A stretch of DNA of 39,161 nucleotides from Streptomyces sp. Ru62. Lineage in GTDB: Bacteria; Actinomycetota; Actinomycetes; Streptomycetales; Streptomycetaceae. The DNA is taken from assembly GCF_002920615.1 (NCBI RefSeq), contig NZ_PQSU01000058.1:1-39161 (forward strand), in the 5' to 3' direction. Below the pieces are notes generated by a model that saw only the letters and a program-made list of their open reading frames with translations, made no database searches and was not told the origin of the DNA. Within the stretch, counting starts at the first letter, position 1; every line of letters begins with the position of its first letter. Positions 30,612 to 38,509 of this stretch are shown one piece after another. The translations under genes and the position numbers were made by a program.

Positions 30612-31676
30612 TCAGAAGAACACCGAGCGCCGCTGCACCAACAGCTTGTACAGCGTGTGCTGAATCTGCTCCCGCACCTGATCGGTCAGGTTGAACATCA
30701 GCATCGGATCCTCCGCCGCCTCCGGCGGATACCCGTCCGTCGGGATCGGCTCACCGAACTGGATCGTCCACTTCGTGGGCAGCGGAACGGCACCGAGCGG
30801 ACCGAGCCAGGGGAACGTCGGCGTCAACGGGAAGTACGGGATGCCCAGCACCCGCGCCAGCGTCTTGGCGTTGCCGATCATCGGGTAGATCTCCTCCGCC
30901 CCGACGATCGAGCAGGGGACGATCGGCACACCCTGGCGCAGGGCCGTGGAGACGAAACCGCCCCGGCCGAACCGCTGGAGCTTGTACCGCTCGCTGAACG
31001 GCTTCCCGATCCCCTTGAAGCCCTCCGGCATCACCCCGACCAGTTCGCCCTGCTCCAGCAGCCGTTCCGCGTCCTCCGCGCAGGCCAGGGTGTGCCCCAG
31101 CTTGCGGGCCAGCTCGTTGACCACCGGCAGCACGAAGACCAGGTCGGCGGCGAGCAGCCGGAGGTGGCGGCCGGCCGGGTGGTGGTCGTGCACCGCCACC
31201 TGCATCATGAGCCCGTCCAGCGGCAGCGTCCCGGAGTGGTTGGCGACGATCAGCGCCCCGCCCTCGGCCGGGATGTTCTCGACGCCCTTCACCTCGACCC
31301 GGAAGTACTTCTCGTACACCGGCCGCAGCAGCGACATCAGGACCTGGTCGGTCAGCTCCTCGTCGTAGCCGAAGTCGTCGACCTCGTAGTCCCCGGTGAG
31401 CCGGCGCCGCAGGAAGGCCAGCCCGGCCGCCACCCGCCGCTCCAGGCCGCCGTCCCGCCCGCCGGGCTCCACGGCCTCCACCGGCTCCTCCTCGCGGCTC
31501 ACAGGAGCCTCCTCCCGCGCTCGTTCCCGCCCCGGCAGGGGCTGGACCGCGCCCATCTCCCCCGGCTCCCCGAGCGCACCGCGCCGGCTCCCCCCGCTCC
31601 GCCGCCGCGGCTGGCGCTGTGCGGCGCTGCCGCGGGACCGGTCGTCGTCGAACGGAATGACCTTGGCGTCCGCCAT
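30612..31676 (-). CDS. PlsC-type acyltransferase
   Basis: The 354-residue protein has a disordered, charged N-terminal segment (about 1-85). The PlsC acyltransferase domain follows (about 125-310). The catalytic block is NHSGTLPLDG, with His147 and Asp154 six residues apart instead of the usual four, and PEGFKG is at 217-222. VPIVPCSIVGAEE and the substrate region follow. The family transfers acyl groups to glycerophospholipids or related acceptors at the membrane face. GAGGAG precedes the ATG. The epimerase-like gene ends 14 bases upstream on the same strand, so the two are probably co-transcribed; the same pair occurs next to bldN/rsbN in other Streptomyces, as I recall. Confidence 0.9.
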   Translation of the reverse strand: MADAKVIPFDDDRSRGSAAQRQPRRRSGGSRRGALGEPGEMGAVQPLPGRERAREEAPVSREEEPVEAVEPGGRDGGLERRVAAGLAFLRRRLTGDYEVDDFGYDEELTDQVLMSLLRPVYEKYFRVEVKGVENIPAEGGALIVANHSGTLPLDGLMMQVAVHDHHPAGRHLRLLAADLVFVLPVVNELARKLGHTLACAEDAERLLEQGELVGVMPEGFKGIGKPFSERYKLQRFGRGGFVSTALRQGVPIVPCSIVGAEEIYPMIGNAKTLARVLGIPYFPLTPTFPWLGPLGAVPLPTKWTIQFGEPIPTDGYPPEAAEDPMLMFNLTDQVREQIQHTLYKLLVQRRSVFF

Positions 31677-31690
31677 CGTTGCCGCTCTCC

Positions 31691-32752
31691 TCAGTTGGCG
31701 CTGTGCGTCTGGGGGTGGCCGCCCGCCCCCGCGGTCAGCGCGGCGACCCGGTCGACGGCCGCCGCCAGGCTCTCCGGCGGCAGCAGCCCGGCACCCTGGC
31801 CGCGCGCGAAGTCCGCGAAGGTCTCGGCCGTCGTGTAGCGGGGCGTGAAGCCCAGCGTCTCGCGCATCTGGACGGTGTCCACCACCCGCCCGTGGGTGAG
31901 CAACCGGATCTGCTCCGGCGAGAAGTCCGTCATACCGAGCGTACGCACCAGGGAGCCGGCCAAGGTGACCGCGGGCAGCAGCAGCGGCACGGTGGGCCGT
32001 CCGAGCCGCCGGGAGCACTGCGAGAGCAGCAGCACGCCGTCCCCGGCGATGTTGAAGGTGCCGCTGTTCAGGGTGCCCCGGCGCGGTTCGTGCGAGGCGA
32101 TCCGCAGCACCTCGACGACGTCCTCCTCGTGCACGAACTGGAGCCGCGGGTCGTAGCCGAACACAGTCGGCAGGACGGGCAGCGCGAAGTACGAGGCGAG
32201 CGGGGTGTCCGCGGCCGGCCCGAGGATGTTGGCGAACCGCAGCACGCACACGGCGACGTCCGGACGCCGCCGGGCGAACCCGCGCACGTACCCCTCCACC
32301 TCGACGGCGTCCTTCGCGAAGCCGCCGCTGGGCAGCGACTTGGGCGGGGTCGTCTCGGTGAACACGGCCGGATCGCGCGGCGCGGAGCCGTAGACGTTCG
32401 TGCTGGACTTCACCACCAGCCGCCCCACGGTCGGCGACTTCTGGCAGGCACCGAGCAGCTGCATGGTGCCGATGACGTTGGTCTCCTTGACCGTGGCCCG
32501 GCTGCCGCCGCCCAGGGCCGTGCCGGTGACGTCCAGGTGGACGACCGTGTCCGCGCCGGTCTCTGCGAGCACCCGGGCGATGGTCGGCTGCCGGATGTCG
32601 GCCTGGATGAAGTCGGCGCCGCCCAGGTGGTGCGCCGGCGGCACCGCGTCCACGGCGATCACACGCTCGACCTCCGGGTCCCGCTGGATCCGCCGCACGA
32701 ACCGGCCGCCGAGCTGCCGGGCGACTCCGGTGACGAGCACGATCCGTCCCAA
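31691..32752 (-). CDS. NAD-dependent epimerase/dehydratase-like protein
   Basis: The 353-residue protein is an extended SDR. The nucleotide site is TGVARQLGGR at about 8-17, followed by AVDAVPP after strand 2, VVHLDVTGT, and VKSSTNVYGS. Where family members have the catalytic YxxxK, this protein reads FAKDAVEVEGY, so the tyrosine appears to be missing or shifted and activity is uncertain. The TTG at 32752 is 9 bases after GGAAGG and gives the expected N terminus. It is translated just ahead of the acyltransferase, suggesting a shared envelope-lipid role. Confidence 0.88.
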   Translation of the reverse strand: MGRIVLVTGVARQLGGRFVRRIQRDPEVERVIAVDAVPPAHHLGGADFIQADIRQPTIARVLAETGADTVVHLDVTGTALGGGSRATVKETNVIGTMQLLGACQKSPTVGRLVVKSSTNVYGSAPRDPAVFTETTPPKSLPSGGFAKDAVEVEGYVRGFARRRPDVAVCVLRFANILGPAADTPLASYFALPVLPTVFGYDPRLQFVHEEDVVEVLRIASHEPRRGTLNSGTFNIAGDGVLLLSQCSRRLGRPTVPLLLPAVTLAGSLVRTLGMTDFSPEQIRLLTHGRVVDTVQMRETLGFTPRYTTAETFADFARGQGAGLLPPESLAAAVDRVAALTAGAGGHPQTHSAN

Positions 32753-32880
32753 GATCAGCGCCTTCCTTCCCGCGTAACCGGTATCCCGCGTTCCCCGTGT
32801 GCGGCCAACCTAGCCGGTCGATGTTGCGCTGTGATGACCCCTGGTGCGCCCGGCGACGGAAATTCCCCCATCGGTATATG

Positions 32881-32918
32881 CCTGTGGCCCCCCACCACTG
32901 CTGGTGGGGGGCCACAGG
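32881..32918. terminator. Terminator downstream of the bS22 gene
   Basis: CCTGTGGCCCCCCACCA (32881-32897), loop CTGC, and its exact reverse complement (32902-32918). It begins 21 bases after the stop of the bS22 gene in transcription order and separates it from the epimerase gene downstream. No long T-run follows, as is usual in Streptomyces. Confidence 0.85.
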
Positions 32919-32939
32919 GCCACGCTCTCGCGGCGCCGC

Positions 32940-33038
32940 TTACTTCTTGTTACGGCGCTGAACGCGCGTGCGCTTGAGCAGCTTGCGGTGCTTCTTCTTG
33001 GCCATCCGCTTGCGCCGCTTCTTGATAACAGAGCCCAC
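32940..33038 (-). CDS. Small ribosomal protein bS22 (AURKAIP1/COX24 family)
   Basis: A 32-residue, extremely basic peptide starting MGSVIKKRRKRMAKKKHRK and ending VQRRNKK. It matches the AURKAIP1/COX24 domain proteins of actinobacteria, identified as ribosomal protein bS22 in mycobacterial 30S subunits, where it sits near the decoding centre. The GTG start follows GAGGG at 5 bases. Fourteen of the 32 residues are Lys, Arg or His within the first 19 positions alone being mostly basic, which fits an rRNA-binding peptide. A strong terminator follows, so it is an independent transcript. It is too short for most gene finders but well conserved. Confidence 0.92.
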   Translation of the reverse strand: MGSVIKKRRKRMAKKKHRKLLKRTRVQRRNKK

Positions 33039-33173
33039 GACTACCCTCGCTCACTTCTCATCACTCGGTTGTTTGGGCGCCATGGGCCCACACGACCTAC
33101 GAGGGGCTAGCCTACCCAACCGAGCGCCGAGGTCGTAATCGAGGGGTGCCCCCGGGTCACCCAGGGGTCGCCG

Positions 33174-33386
33174 TCAGGCCGTCTCCACCCCCACATAGCT
33201 GTCGCGGAGGTACTCGTGTACCGCTTGTTCCGGGACGCGGAACGACCGTCCCACCCGGATCGCGGGCAGATGACCGCTGTGCACCAGGCGGTACACGGTC
33301 ATCTTCGACACTCGCATCACCGAGGCGACCTCCGCCACGGTAAGGAACTGAACCTCGTTCAGAGGCCTCTCGCCAGCTGCAGCCAT
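33174..33386 (-). CDS. bdtA: Excisionase/MerR-like DNA-binding protein BdtA
   Basis: The 70-residue protein is a single winged-helix/helix-turn-helix of the excisionase (HTH_17) type: LTVAEVASVMRVSKMTVYRL, then HSGHLPAIRVGRSFRVPE. The sequence and its position near bldN-rsbN match SCO3328 of S. coelicolor, named bdtA as a BldD target. The name is assigned from memory of synteny. It is too small for a sensor domain and probably acts as a DNA-architecture or regulatory factor. The ATG at 33386 follows AGGTG at 5 bases; the longer frame upstream has no support. Confidence 0.85.
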   Translation of the reverse strand: MAAAGERPLNEVQFLTVAEVASVMRVSKMTVYRLVHSGHLPAIRVGRSFRVPEQAVHEYLRDSYVGVETA

Positions 33387-33433
33387 GACACACCTGAACC
33401 TTCCGCACTCGACGGCCACCGGCTTCCCCTTCC

Positions 33434-33461
33434 GGTGACTCTTCGTCGTTGCGTGCTCACT
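33434..33461. promoter_or_regulatory. Possible BldD site upstream of bdtA
   Basis: GGTGA at 33434-33438 and TCACT at 33457-33461 face each other across 18 bases, about 50-75 bases upstream of bdtA. Read on the bdtA strand this is AGTGA-N18-TCACC, the half-sites reported for BldD operators, though the spacing is at the long end. bdtA is a known BldD target in S. coelicolor, which raises the odds. Confidence 0.45.
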
Positions 33462-33515
33462 CCCCAGACTAGGGGCGGGTGATGCGAGTGGGGAAGAGGT
33501 GCACCCATCGGCGGC

Positions 33516-34331
33516 CTACTGTGACAGACACGCTCGATTGAGTACGTAGCGGATCAACGGCCGGTAGTGAGCAGACCGCACTGCGTCATCAACCGGAACG
33601 GCGACGGACACCCGCCCCTCGGCCTCCCCCACGAACAGCGCGGGATCATCCGTGTCGGCCAGACCGATGGCCTCAAACCCGAGCTGACCAGCACCGCAGA
33701 CCCACCCGTGGTCCCCCACGACCAGCTGCGGCAGCGGCCCGCCGGCCTCCGCCGCGGCGTCCAGCGCGACCCGAACCGGGAGCGGCGAGTGGCTGTGGGC
33801 GCCCGGCTCACAACCGGGGCGCCCGCTCGCCGGTTCCCGCACCAGGGCAACCCCTCGTACGTAGTCGAGGCGATGGGTACGTAGGCCGAACCGGGTCAAT
33901 ATGTCGACACAGCGACCCTGCGCCGGGGTGAGGACCTCACATCCCGCCGCCGACAAAGCGTCCGCGAGAGCGGCGTAGAAACCGAGCAGCGGACCCGGGT
34001 GCCCGGTGCCGAGCAGCACGGGCGCGCCACGCCGGGCCACCTCCCGGATACGCCCGGCGAAGGCGTCCAGCGCGGCGAGCGTCCGCTCCGGATCGATCAC
34101 ATCCGGTCCGGAAATGTGTCTGGGATCGGCCGAAACCCCGCACTTCTCCGCCATCAAGCCGAGCAGGTCCCGGACTCCCCATGCACCTTCGGGATCGATC
34201 CCGATCAACACGCGTGGATCCCGGGCGGCGAACAGCCGGTAACTCCGCAGGCTGTCCTCCCGCGACGTCGCCACCACCCCGGCCAGCCGGGCGGCCACCA
34301 GATGCGCGCGGAGACGGGCGGCGGTCGACAC
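33516..34331 (-). CDS. Phosphatase-annotated conserved actinomycete protein
   Basis: The 271-residue protein matches a family kept next to bdtA in Streptomyces and usually annotated only as phosphatase. Visible blocks are LRSYRLFAARDPRVLIGIDP, APVLLGTGHPGPLLGFYAALADAL, GCEVLTPAQG, QLVVGDHGWVCGAGQLGFEAIGLADTDDP split over strands, and a conserved YRPLIRYVLNRACLSQ end. No HAD or other familiar catalytic signature is complete, so the activity label should be treated as weak. The GTG at 34331 gives the usual N terminus but lacks a ribosome binding site; the frame is open back to 34439. Confidence 0.75.
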   Translation of the reverse strand: MSTAARLRAHLVAARLAGVVATSREDSLRSYRLFAARDPRVLIGIDPEGAWGVRDLLGLMAEKCGVSADPRHISGPDVIDPERTLAALDAFAGRIREVARRGAPVLLGTGHPGPLLGFYAALADALSAAGCEVLTPAQGRCVDILTRFGLRTHRLDYVRGVALVREPASGRPGCEPGAHSHSPLPVRVALDAAAEAGGPLPQLVVGDHGWVCGAGQLGFEAIGLADTDDPALFVGEAEGRVSVAVPVDDAVRSAHYRPLIRYVLNRACLSQ

Positions 34332-34458
34332 GGATGCGATGGTGGCCCATGGGGGGTGCGGACGGGACGGAAACACCGGAAGTCCGCACGGTTGGCCTAA
34401 CAGAGCGGCCGGCCGGACCGCGGACGGTGAGCGTCGCACCGACTCGTACGATCAGGCG

Positions 34459-35016
34459 GTGATCACATTCCCCTTGACCGTCACCCGCGATGTGCTGATG
34501 CGTCCGCTGGAGGAATCGGACTCCGGCGGGCTGTACAGAGCCTATCTGCGAAATCGCGATCACCTGCGCCCATGGGAGCCCCGCAGAGGTGAGGAGTTCT
34601 TCACCGAGCAGGGGCAGGCCGACCGTGTGCGGAGCCAGCTGCAGGAGCGGGACGCGGGGCGCCTGTTCCCGTGGGTGCTGACCGCCGGGCAGGAGGTGGT
34701 CGGAGCGGTGACGCTGTCCAACGTCGCCCTCGGGCCCTTCCGCAGTGCCCATCTCGGATACTGGATCGACGCGGAGTGGGCAGGGCGTGGCCTGGCGACC
34801 GAGGCCGTCCGGACGGCCTGCCAGGTGGCTGAGGGACAGCTTGATCTGCACAGGATCGAGGCCGGTACGGTGCTCGCCAACCTGGCGTCCCAACGGGTGC
34901 TGGCGAAGTGCGGATTCGACGTGATCGGCACGGCGCCCCAGTACCTGCACATCGACGGTGAGTGGCGTGACCATGTGCTGTTCCAGAAGATCCTTCATGG
35001 CCGCCCTCCCTGGTAG
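34459..35016 (+). CDS. GNAT acetyltransferase (RimJ/RimL type)
   Basis: The 185-residue protein has the GNAT fold of the RimJ/RimL group: LRPWEPRR after the first helix, WVLTAGQEVVGAVTLSNV, LGYWIDAEWAGRGLATEAV holding the acetyl-CoA loop (GRGLAT), and EAGTVLANLASQRVLAKCGF. Members acetylate protein N termini or small amines. The GTG at 34459 has no ribosome binding site; TACGAT at 34447-34452 lies 7 bases upstream, so the message is probably leaderless. It is divergent from the phosphatase-like gene and converges on acuC. Confidence 0.92.
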   Translation: MITFPLTVTRDVLMRPLEESDSGGLYRAYLRNRDHLRPWEPRRGEEFFTEQGQADRVRSQLQERDAGRLFPWVLTAGQEVVGAVTLSNVALGPFRSAHLGYWIDAEWAGRGLATEAVRTACQVAEGQLDLHRIEAGTVLANLASQRVLAKCGFDVIGTAPQYLHIDGEWRDHVLFQKILHGRPPW

Positions 35017-35195
35017 CGCGAAGGGCTCCCCGTCGCGGAGGGCGGCGCGGCCCCCGGGAGCCGGGCAGGTCGTGTCGGCGATCGCCCCGCGCTCACGTCG
35101 TGGGAGCAGCCGAAGCGCAGCGGTTGCGGCACCTGCACGGCGGGCCGTGGACCGGTCCTCCCCCGATGCCGGCCGACGGGGGGCGGGAGCGGGCG

Positions 35196-36368
35196 TCAGG
35201 GAAGGAGCCCGCGCAGCGGGAACACGGCACGCCGGGTCGCCAGCACGGCCTGGTCGACCCGGTCGGCGGGGTCGTACCCCTCCTCCCAGGACGCCCACGA
35301 CACCGGCCACAACCCGTCCGTCATCCGCCACGGCCCCGACTGCCGCGTCCGGGCGAACACGTCCTGCCGCCACGCCTCGGGGATCACCGCCTCCGGAGCG
35401 ACCGGCTTCCCGGCCGCGATCCCCACCAGATGCGTCCACGACCGCGGTACGACATCCACCACCGCGTACCCGCCCCCGCCCAGCGCGACCCACTTGCCCC
35501 CGGCGTACTCGTGCGCCAGGTCGTGGCACGCCATCTGCACCGCCCGCTGCGCGTCCAGCGAGACCGCGAGATGCGCGAGCGGATCCTCGAAGTGCGTGTC
35601 GGCCCCGTGCTGGGTGACGAGGACCTGCGGCCGGAAGTCCGCGAGCAGCTCCGGCACCACGGCGTGGAAGGCCCGTACCCATCCGGCGTCCCCGGTCCCG
35701 GCCGGCAGCGCCACGTTCACCGCGGCCCCCTCCCCCGCGCCCGCCCCGGTCTCCTGAGGCCACCCGGTCTGCGGGAACAACGTACGGGGATGCTCGTGCA
35801 ACGAGATCGTCAGCACCCGCGGGTCCTCCCAGAACGCGGCCTGCACCCCGTCCCCGTGGTGCACGTCGACGTCCACGTAGGCGACCCGCTCGGCCCCCAG
35901 CTCCAGCAGCCGCGCGATGGCCAGCGACGCGTCGTTGTAGACGCAGAACCCCGACGCCCCGCCGGGCATGGCGTGGTGCAGCCCGCCCGCGAAATTCACG
36001 GCGTGCTCGGCGTCCCCCCGCCACACCGCCTCGGCCGCCCCCACCGACTGCCCGGCGATCAGCGCGGACGCCTCGTGCATCCCGGCGAACGCTGGATCGT
36101 CGACCGTCCCCAGGCCGTACGAGCCGTCCGCCCCCGCCGGATCCGCCGACGCGGCCTTCACGGCGTCGATGTAGTCCTCCCGGTGGACCAGCCGGAGCGT
36201 GGACTCGCCGGCCGGCTTCGCCGCGACGACCTCCACCTCCCGGTCGAGCCCGAAGGCACCGACCAGCCGGCGGGTCAGCTCCAGCCGGACCGGATCCATC
36301 GGATGGCTCCGACCGAAGTCATAGCCCGTTACTGCCTCGTCCCACATCAGCTGTGCGCGGCCGCTCAT
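35196..36368 (-). CDS. acuC: AcuC-type histone deacetylase-family protein
   Basis: The 390-residue protein is an arginase/deacetylase-fold hydrolase. GLHHAMPGGASGFCVYND carries the active-site His pair, YVDVDVHHGDGVQ carries the zinc-binding Asp and His, and TISLHEHPRTLFP and LGGGGYAVVDVV complete the site. AcuC removes acetyl groups from lysines, notably on acetyl-CoA synthetase, and so reactivates acetate use. The ATG at 36368 has no ribosome binding site, but TACGGT lies 7 bases upstream, again suggesting a leaderless message. The 3' end of the MFS gene overlaps its first 50 bases in another frame. Confidence 0.93.
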   Translation of the reverse strand: MSGRAQLMWDEAVTGYDFGRSHPMDPVRLELTRRLVGAFGLDREVEVVAAKPAGESTLRLVHREDYIDAVKAASADPAGADGSYGLGTVDDPAFAGMHEASALIAGQSVGAAEAVWRGDAEHAVNFAGGLHHAMPGGASGFCVYNDASLAIARLLELGAERVAYVDVDVHHGDGVQAAFWEDPRVLTISLHEHPRTLFPQTGWPQETGAGAGEGAAVNVALPAGTGDAGWVRAFHAVVPELLADFRPQVLVTQHGADTHFEDPLAHLAVSLDAQRAVQMACHDLAHEYAGGKWVALGGGGYAVVDVVPRSWTHLVGIAAGKPVAPEAVIPEAWRQDVFARTRQSGPWRMTDGLWPVSWASWEEGYDPADRVDQAVLATRRAVFPLRGLLP

Positions 36369-37536
36369 GCCCGCCACCGTATCGGTCCGGTTGAGCGGCG
36401 AACGACCTGGCGTACCCCAGTGTCACCAGCACCAACACCATCGGCACGAGCATGGCCCCCCGGTAGCTCCACGCGTCACCGAGAGCGCCCACCAACGGAG
36501 CGCCGATCAGGAACCCCACGTAGTTGAAGATGTTCAGCCGCGCGACCGCCGCGTCCGAGGCCCCGGGGAACAACCGACCCGCCGCCGCGAACGTCTGCGG
36601 CACCAGCACACACAGCCCCAGCCCCAGCAGGGTGAACCCGAGCATCCCGGCCCACGCGCCGGGCGCCACGGCCACCACCCCGAACCCGCCGGCCGCCACC
36701 ACCGCTCCGAGCCGTACGACCGCCACGGCCCCGAACCGCCGGACCCCGAGGTCCCCGAGGGCCCGCCCCACCAGCGTGGTCACCATGTACACGTTGTACG
36801 GCACGGTCGCGAGCTGCTCCGAGCTGCCCAGCACGTCCTTCAGATACTTGGCGCTCCAGTTGGAGACGGTCGAGTCCCCGATGTAGGCGAACATCATCAC
36901 CAGGCACAGCGGCAGCAGCAGCTTGAAGACGACGGTCCCCTGCTCCGCGGTCCGCTCCGGAGCGGACACGGGCTCCCCGTCGACGTACCACCGGCTCCCC
37001 ACCAGCGTCGCCGGCAGCAGCACGGCCACCACCGGCAGGTACGACACCCACAGCGCGAGGTGCCAGTGCGCCCCCGCCCAGGCCAGCGAGGCCCCCAGGA
37101 TGGCGCCCAGACTGTAGACCGCGTGGAAGCTGAGCATGATGCTGCGCCCGTACGACCGCTGGAGGCTGACGCCGAGCATGTTCATGGACGCGTCCAGCGC
37201 GCCCACCGCCAGGCCGAACACGCCCAGCGCCACGGCCAGTACGGCCACCTGACCGTGCCCGCCCGTCCCGACGCCGAGCAGCGCCAGCAGCACCGCCGGC
37301 TGGGACCAGCGCAGCAGCCGGCTGGGCCGTACCCGCTTCACCAGGTGCTCGGTGCTCACGCTGCCGACACCGGCGAGGACCGGCACGGCGGCCAGGAAGA
37401 CCGGCAGCAGCGCGTCGGAGACCCCGTACCGGTCCTGGATGGCCGGGATGCGGGTCACCAGCAGGGCGAAGGCGACGCCTTGCGCGAAGAAGCTGAACGC
37501 CAGCGAGGCCCTACCGCGCCGCAGCACATCAGTCAT
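36319..37536 (-). CDS. MFS transporter
   Basis: The 405-residue protein has about twelve predicted membrane helices and the MFS pattern: VTRIPAIQDRYGVSD after helix 1, a long hydrophobic run of helices, a central cytoplasmic loop (about 190-210), and SYRGAMLVPMVLVLVTLGYA near the end. It resembles the FucP/YbjJ-like group of drug or sugar-type transporters; the substrate is unknown. TACTCT at 37544-37549 lies 7 bases from the ATG with no ribosome binding site, so it is likely leaderless. The charged C-terminal tail (about 380-405) is encoded across the acuC start. Confidence 0.92.
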   Translation of the reverse strand: MTDVLRRGRASLAFSFFAQGVAFALLVTRIPAIQDRYGVSDALLPVFLAAVPVLAGVGSVSTEHLVKRVRPSRLLRWSQPAVLLALLGVGTGGHGQVAVLAVALGVFGLAVGALDASMNMLGVSLQRSYGRSIMLSFHAVYSLGAILGASLAWAGAHWHLALWVSYLPVVAVLLPATLVGSRWYVDGEPVSAPERTAEQGTVVFKLLLPLCLVMMFAYIGDSTVSNWSAKYLKDVLGSSEQLATVPYNVYMVTTLVGRALGDLGVRRFGAVAVVRLGAVVAAGGFGVVAVAPGAWAGMLGFTLLGLGLCVLVPQTFAAAGRLFPGASDAAVARLNIFNYVGFLIGAPLVGALGDAWSYRGAMLVPMVLVLVTLGYARSFAAQPDRYGGGHERPRTADVGRGSNGL

Positions 37537-37603
37537 GGCGGCGAGAGTAGGGCCCCGGGCTACCGCTGGGTAGATCCAGCCAAAGATGAGTTTCCCTCAA
37601 CTT

Positions 37604-37669
37604 CCGTCCGGGCTCCGGCCGGTCCCGGCTTCGGCCTGTCCCGGCTTCGGCCCGTCCCGGCTTCGGCTC
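37604..37669. repeat. 16-base tandem repeat, three to four copies
   Basis: GTCCCGGCTTCGGCCT at 37622-37637 is repeated with one change at 37638-37653 and again at 37654-37669. A degraded copy precedes it at about 37604-37620. The array lies between the VC0807-type gene's stop and the MFS promoter. It might affect read-through or simply be replication slippage. Confidence 0.75.
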
Positions 37670-37703
37670 GGAGGTCGGGCGGCGAGGGAACAGGTCGCGG
37701 GGA

Positions 37704-38417
37704 TCAGGCGGCGACGGCCACCGCGGGTCGCTCCGCCCGGCCGGCCTCCACCTCGGCCGCGAGCATCCGCTCCATCGGCCCCACGGCCAGCCCACCACTG
37801 ACCACGAAACCGACCGCCATCGCGCCGACCAGGATGACGGAGCCCAGCCACACCATGGTGTCCGCCGGGATGGTGTAGGCACCCACGACCCGTACGACGC
37901 ACTCGGCCAGCAGGGCCAGCCCCCACACCACGGAGAACACCCGCTCCCTGGACCGGAAGGCCGCGGACTCGGCCGCCGCCCCGGACACCAGCCGCTGCCA
38001 GGCGGCTTCCCTGGCCGCGTCGCCCTTGACGACGAAGGGCTTCATGCCCGCGGTCATCATCGGCCTGCCGAGCCGGACGGACACCAGGATGCCGATGGCC
38101 ACCGTGCTGCTGACCCCGCTGTCCTTGGCCAGCATCAGCCGCGGGTCACCCGAGACGAAACTCAGCAGCAGGGACACGACGTTCACGACGAGGATCAGAC
38201 CCGCCAGCGCGTTGGTCCTGCGCTCCCTGACCAGTCCCCCCACCGTCCGCACCGCCGGTACGACACTGCTCCAGGCGAGCGCCGCGAAGGTGCTCATCCC
38301 GAAGGCGTCCTTGAAGAGGTAGTACGAGCCGAGCGGCAGCGCCACATCGATGAGCAGCGGCTTGAAGTTGTCCAGCACGCTCGGCTTCCGGCCCTGGTTC
38401 CCCGTGTTCGTCGTCAT
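37704..38417 (-). CDS. VC0807-family integral membrane protein
   Basis: The 237-residue protein has five or six predicted membrane helices: LLIDVALPLGSYYLFKDAFG, FAALAWSSVVPAVRT, ALAGLILVVNVVSLLLSFV, VFSVVWGLALLAECVVRVVG and VWLGSVILVGAMAVGFVVSG. This matches the VC0807 family, whose function is unknown. The ATG at 38417 follows GAGGGC closely. It is flanked by a HAD phosphatase and the MFS gene on the same strand but with gaps, so an operon is not certain. Confidence 0.85.
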   Translation of the reverse strand: MTTNTGNQGRKPSVLDNFKPLLIDVALPLGSYYLFKDAFGMSTFAALAWSSVVPAVRTVGGLVRERRTNALAGLILVVNVVSLLLSFVSGDPRLMLAKDSGVSSTVAIGILVSVRLGRPMMTAGMKPFVVKGDAAREAAWQRLVSGAAAESAAFRSRERVFSVVWGLALLAECVVRVVGAYTIPADTMVWLGSVILVGAMAVGFVVSGGLAVGPMERMLAAEVEAGRAERPAVAVAA

Positions 38418-38509
38418 GCCCTCAGCTTCGCGTGCGGGCCGGGTCCGGCAGTAGAAACGTTCGTCCGGAGCTCCGCATGACATATGTCAGCCCGCACGGC
38501 CGACCGGGG

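Noticed and set aside
33937..36024. Minus-strand 695-codon open frame
   Set aside because: It is out of frame with the phosphatase-like, GNAT and AcuC genes, is built of Arg/Gly/Ala runs, and shows no domain. Long shadow frames are expected at this G+C content.
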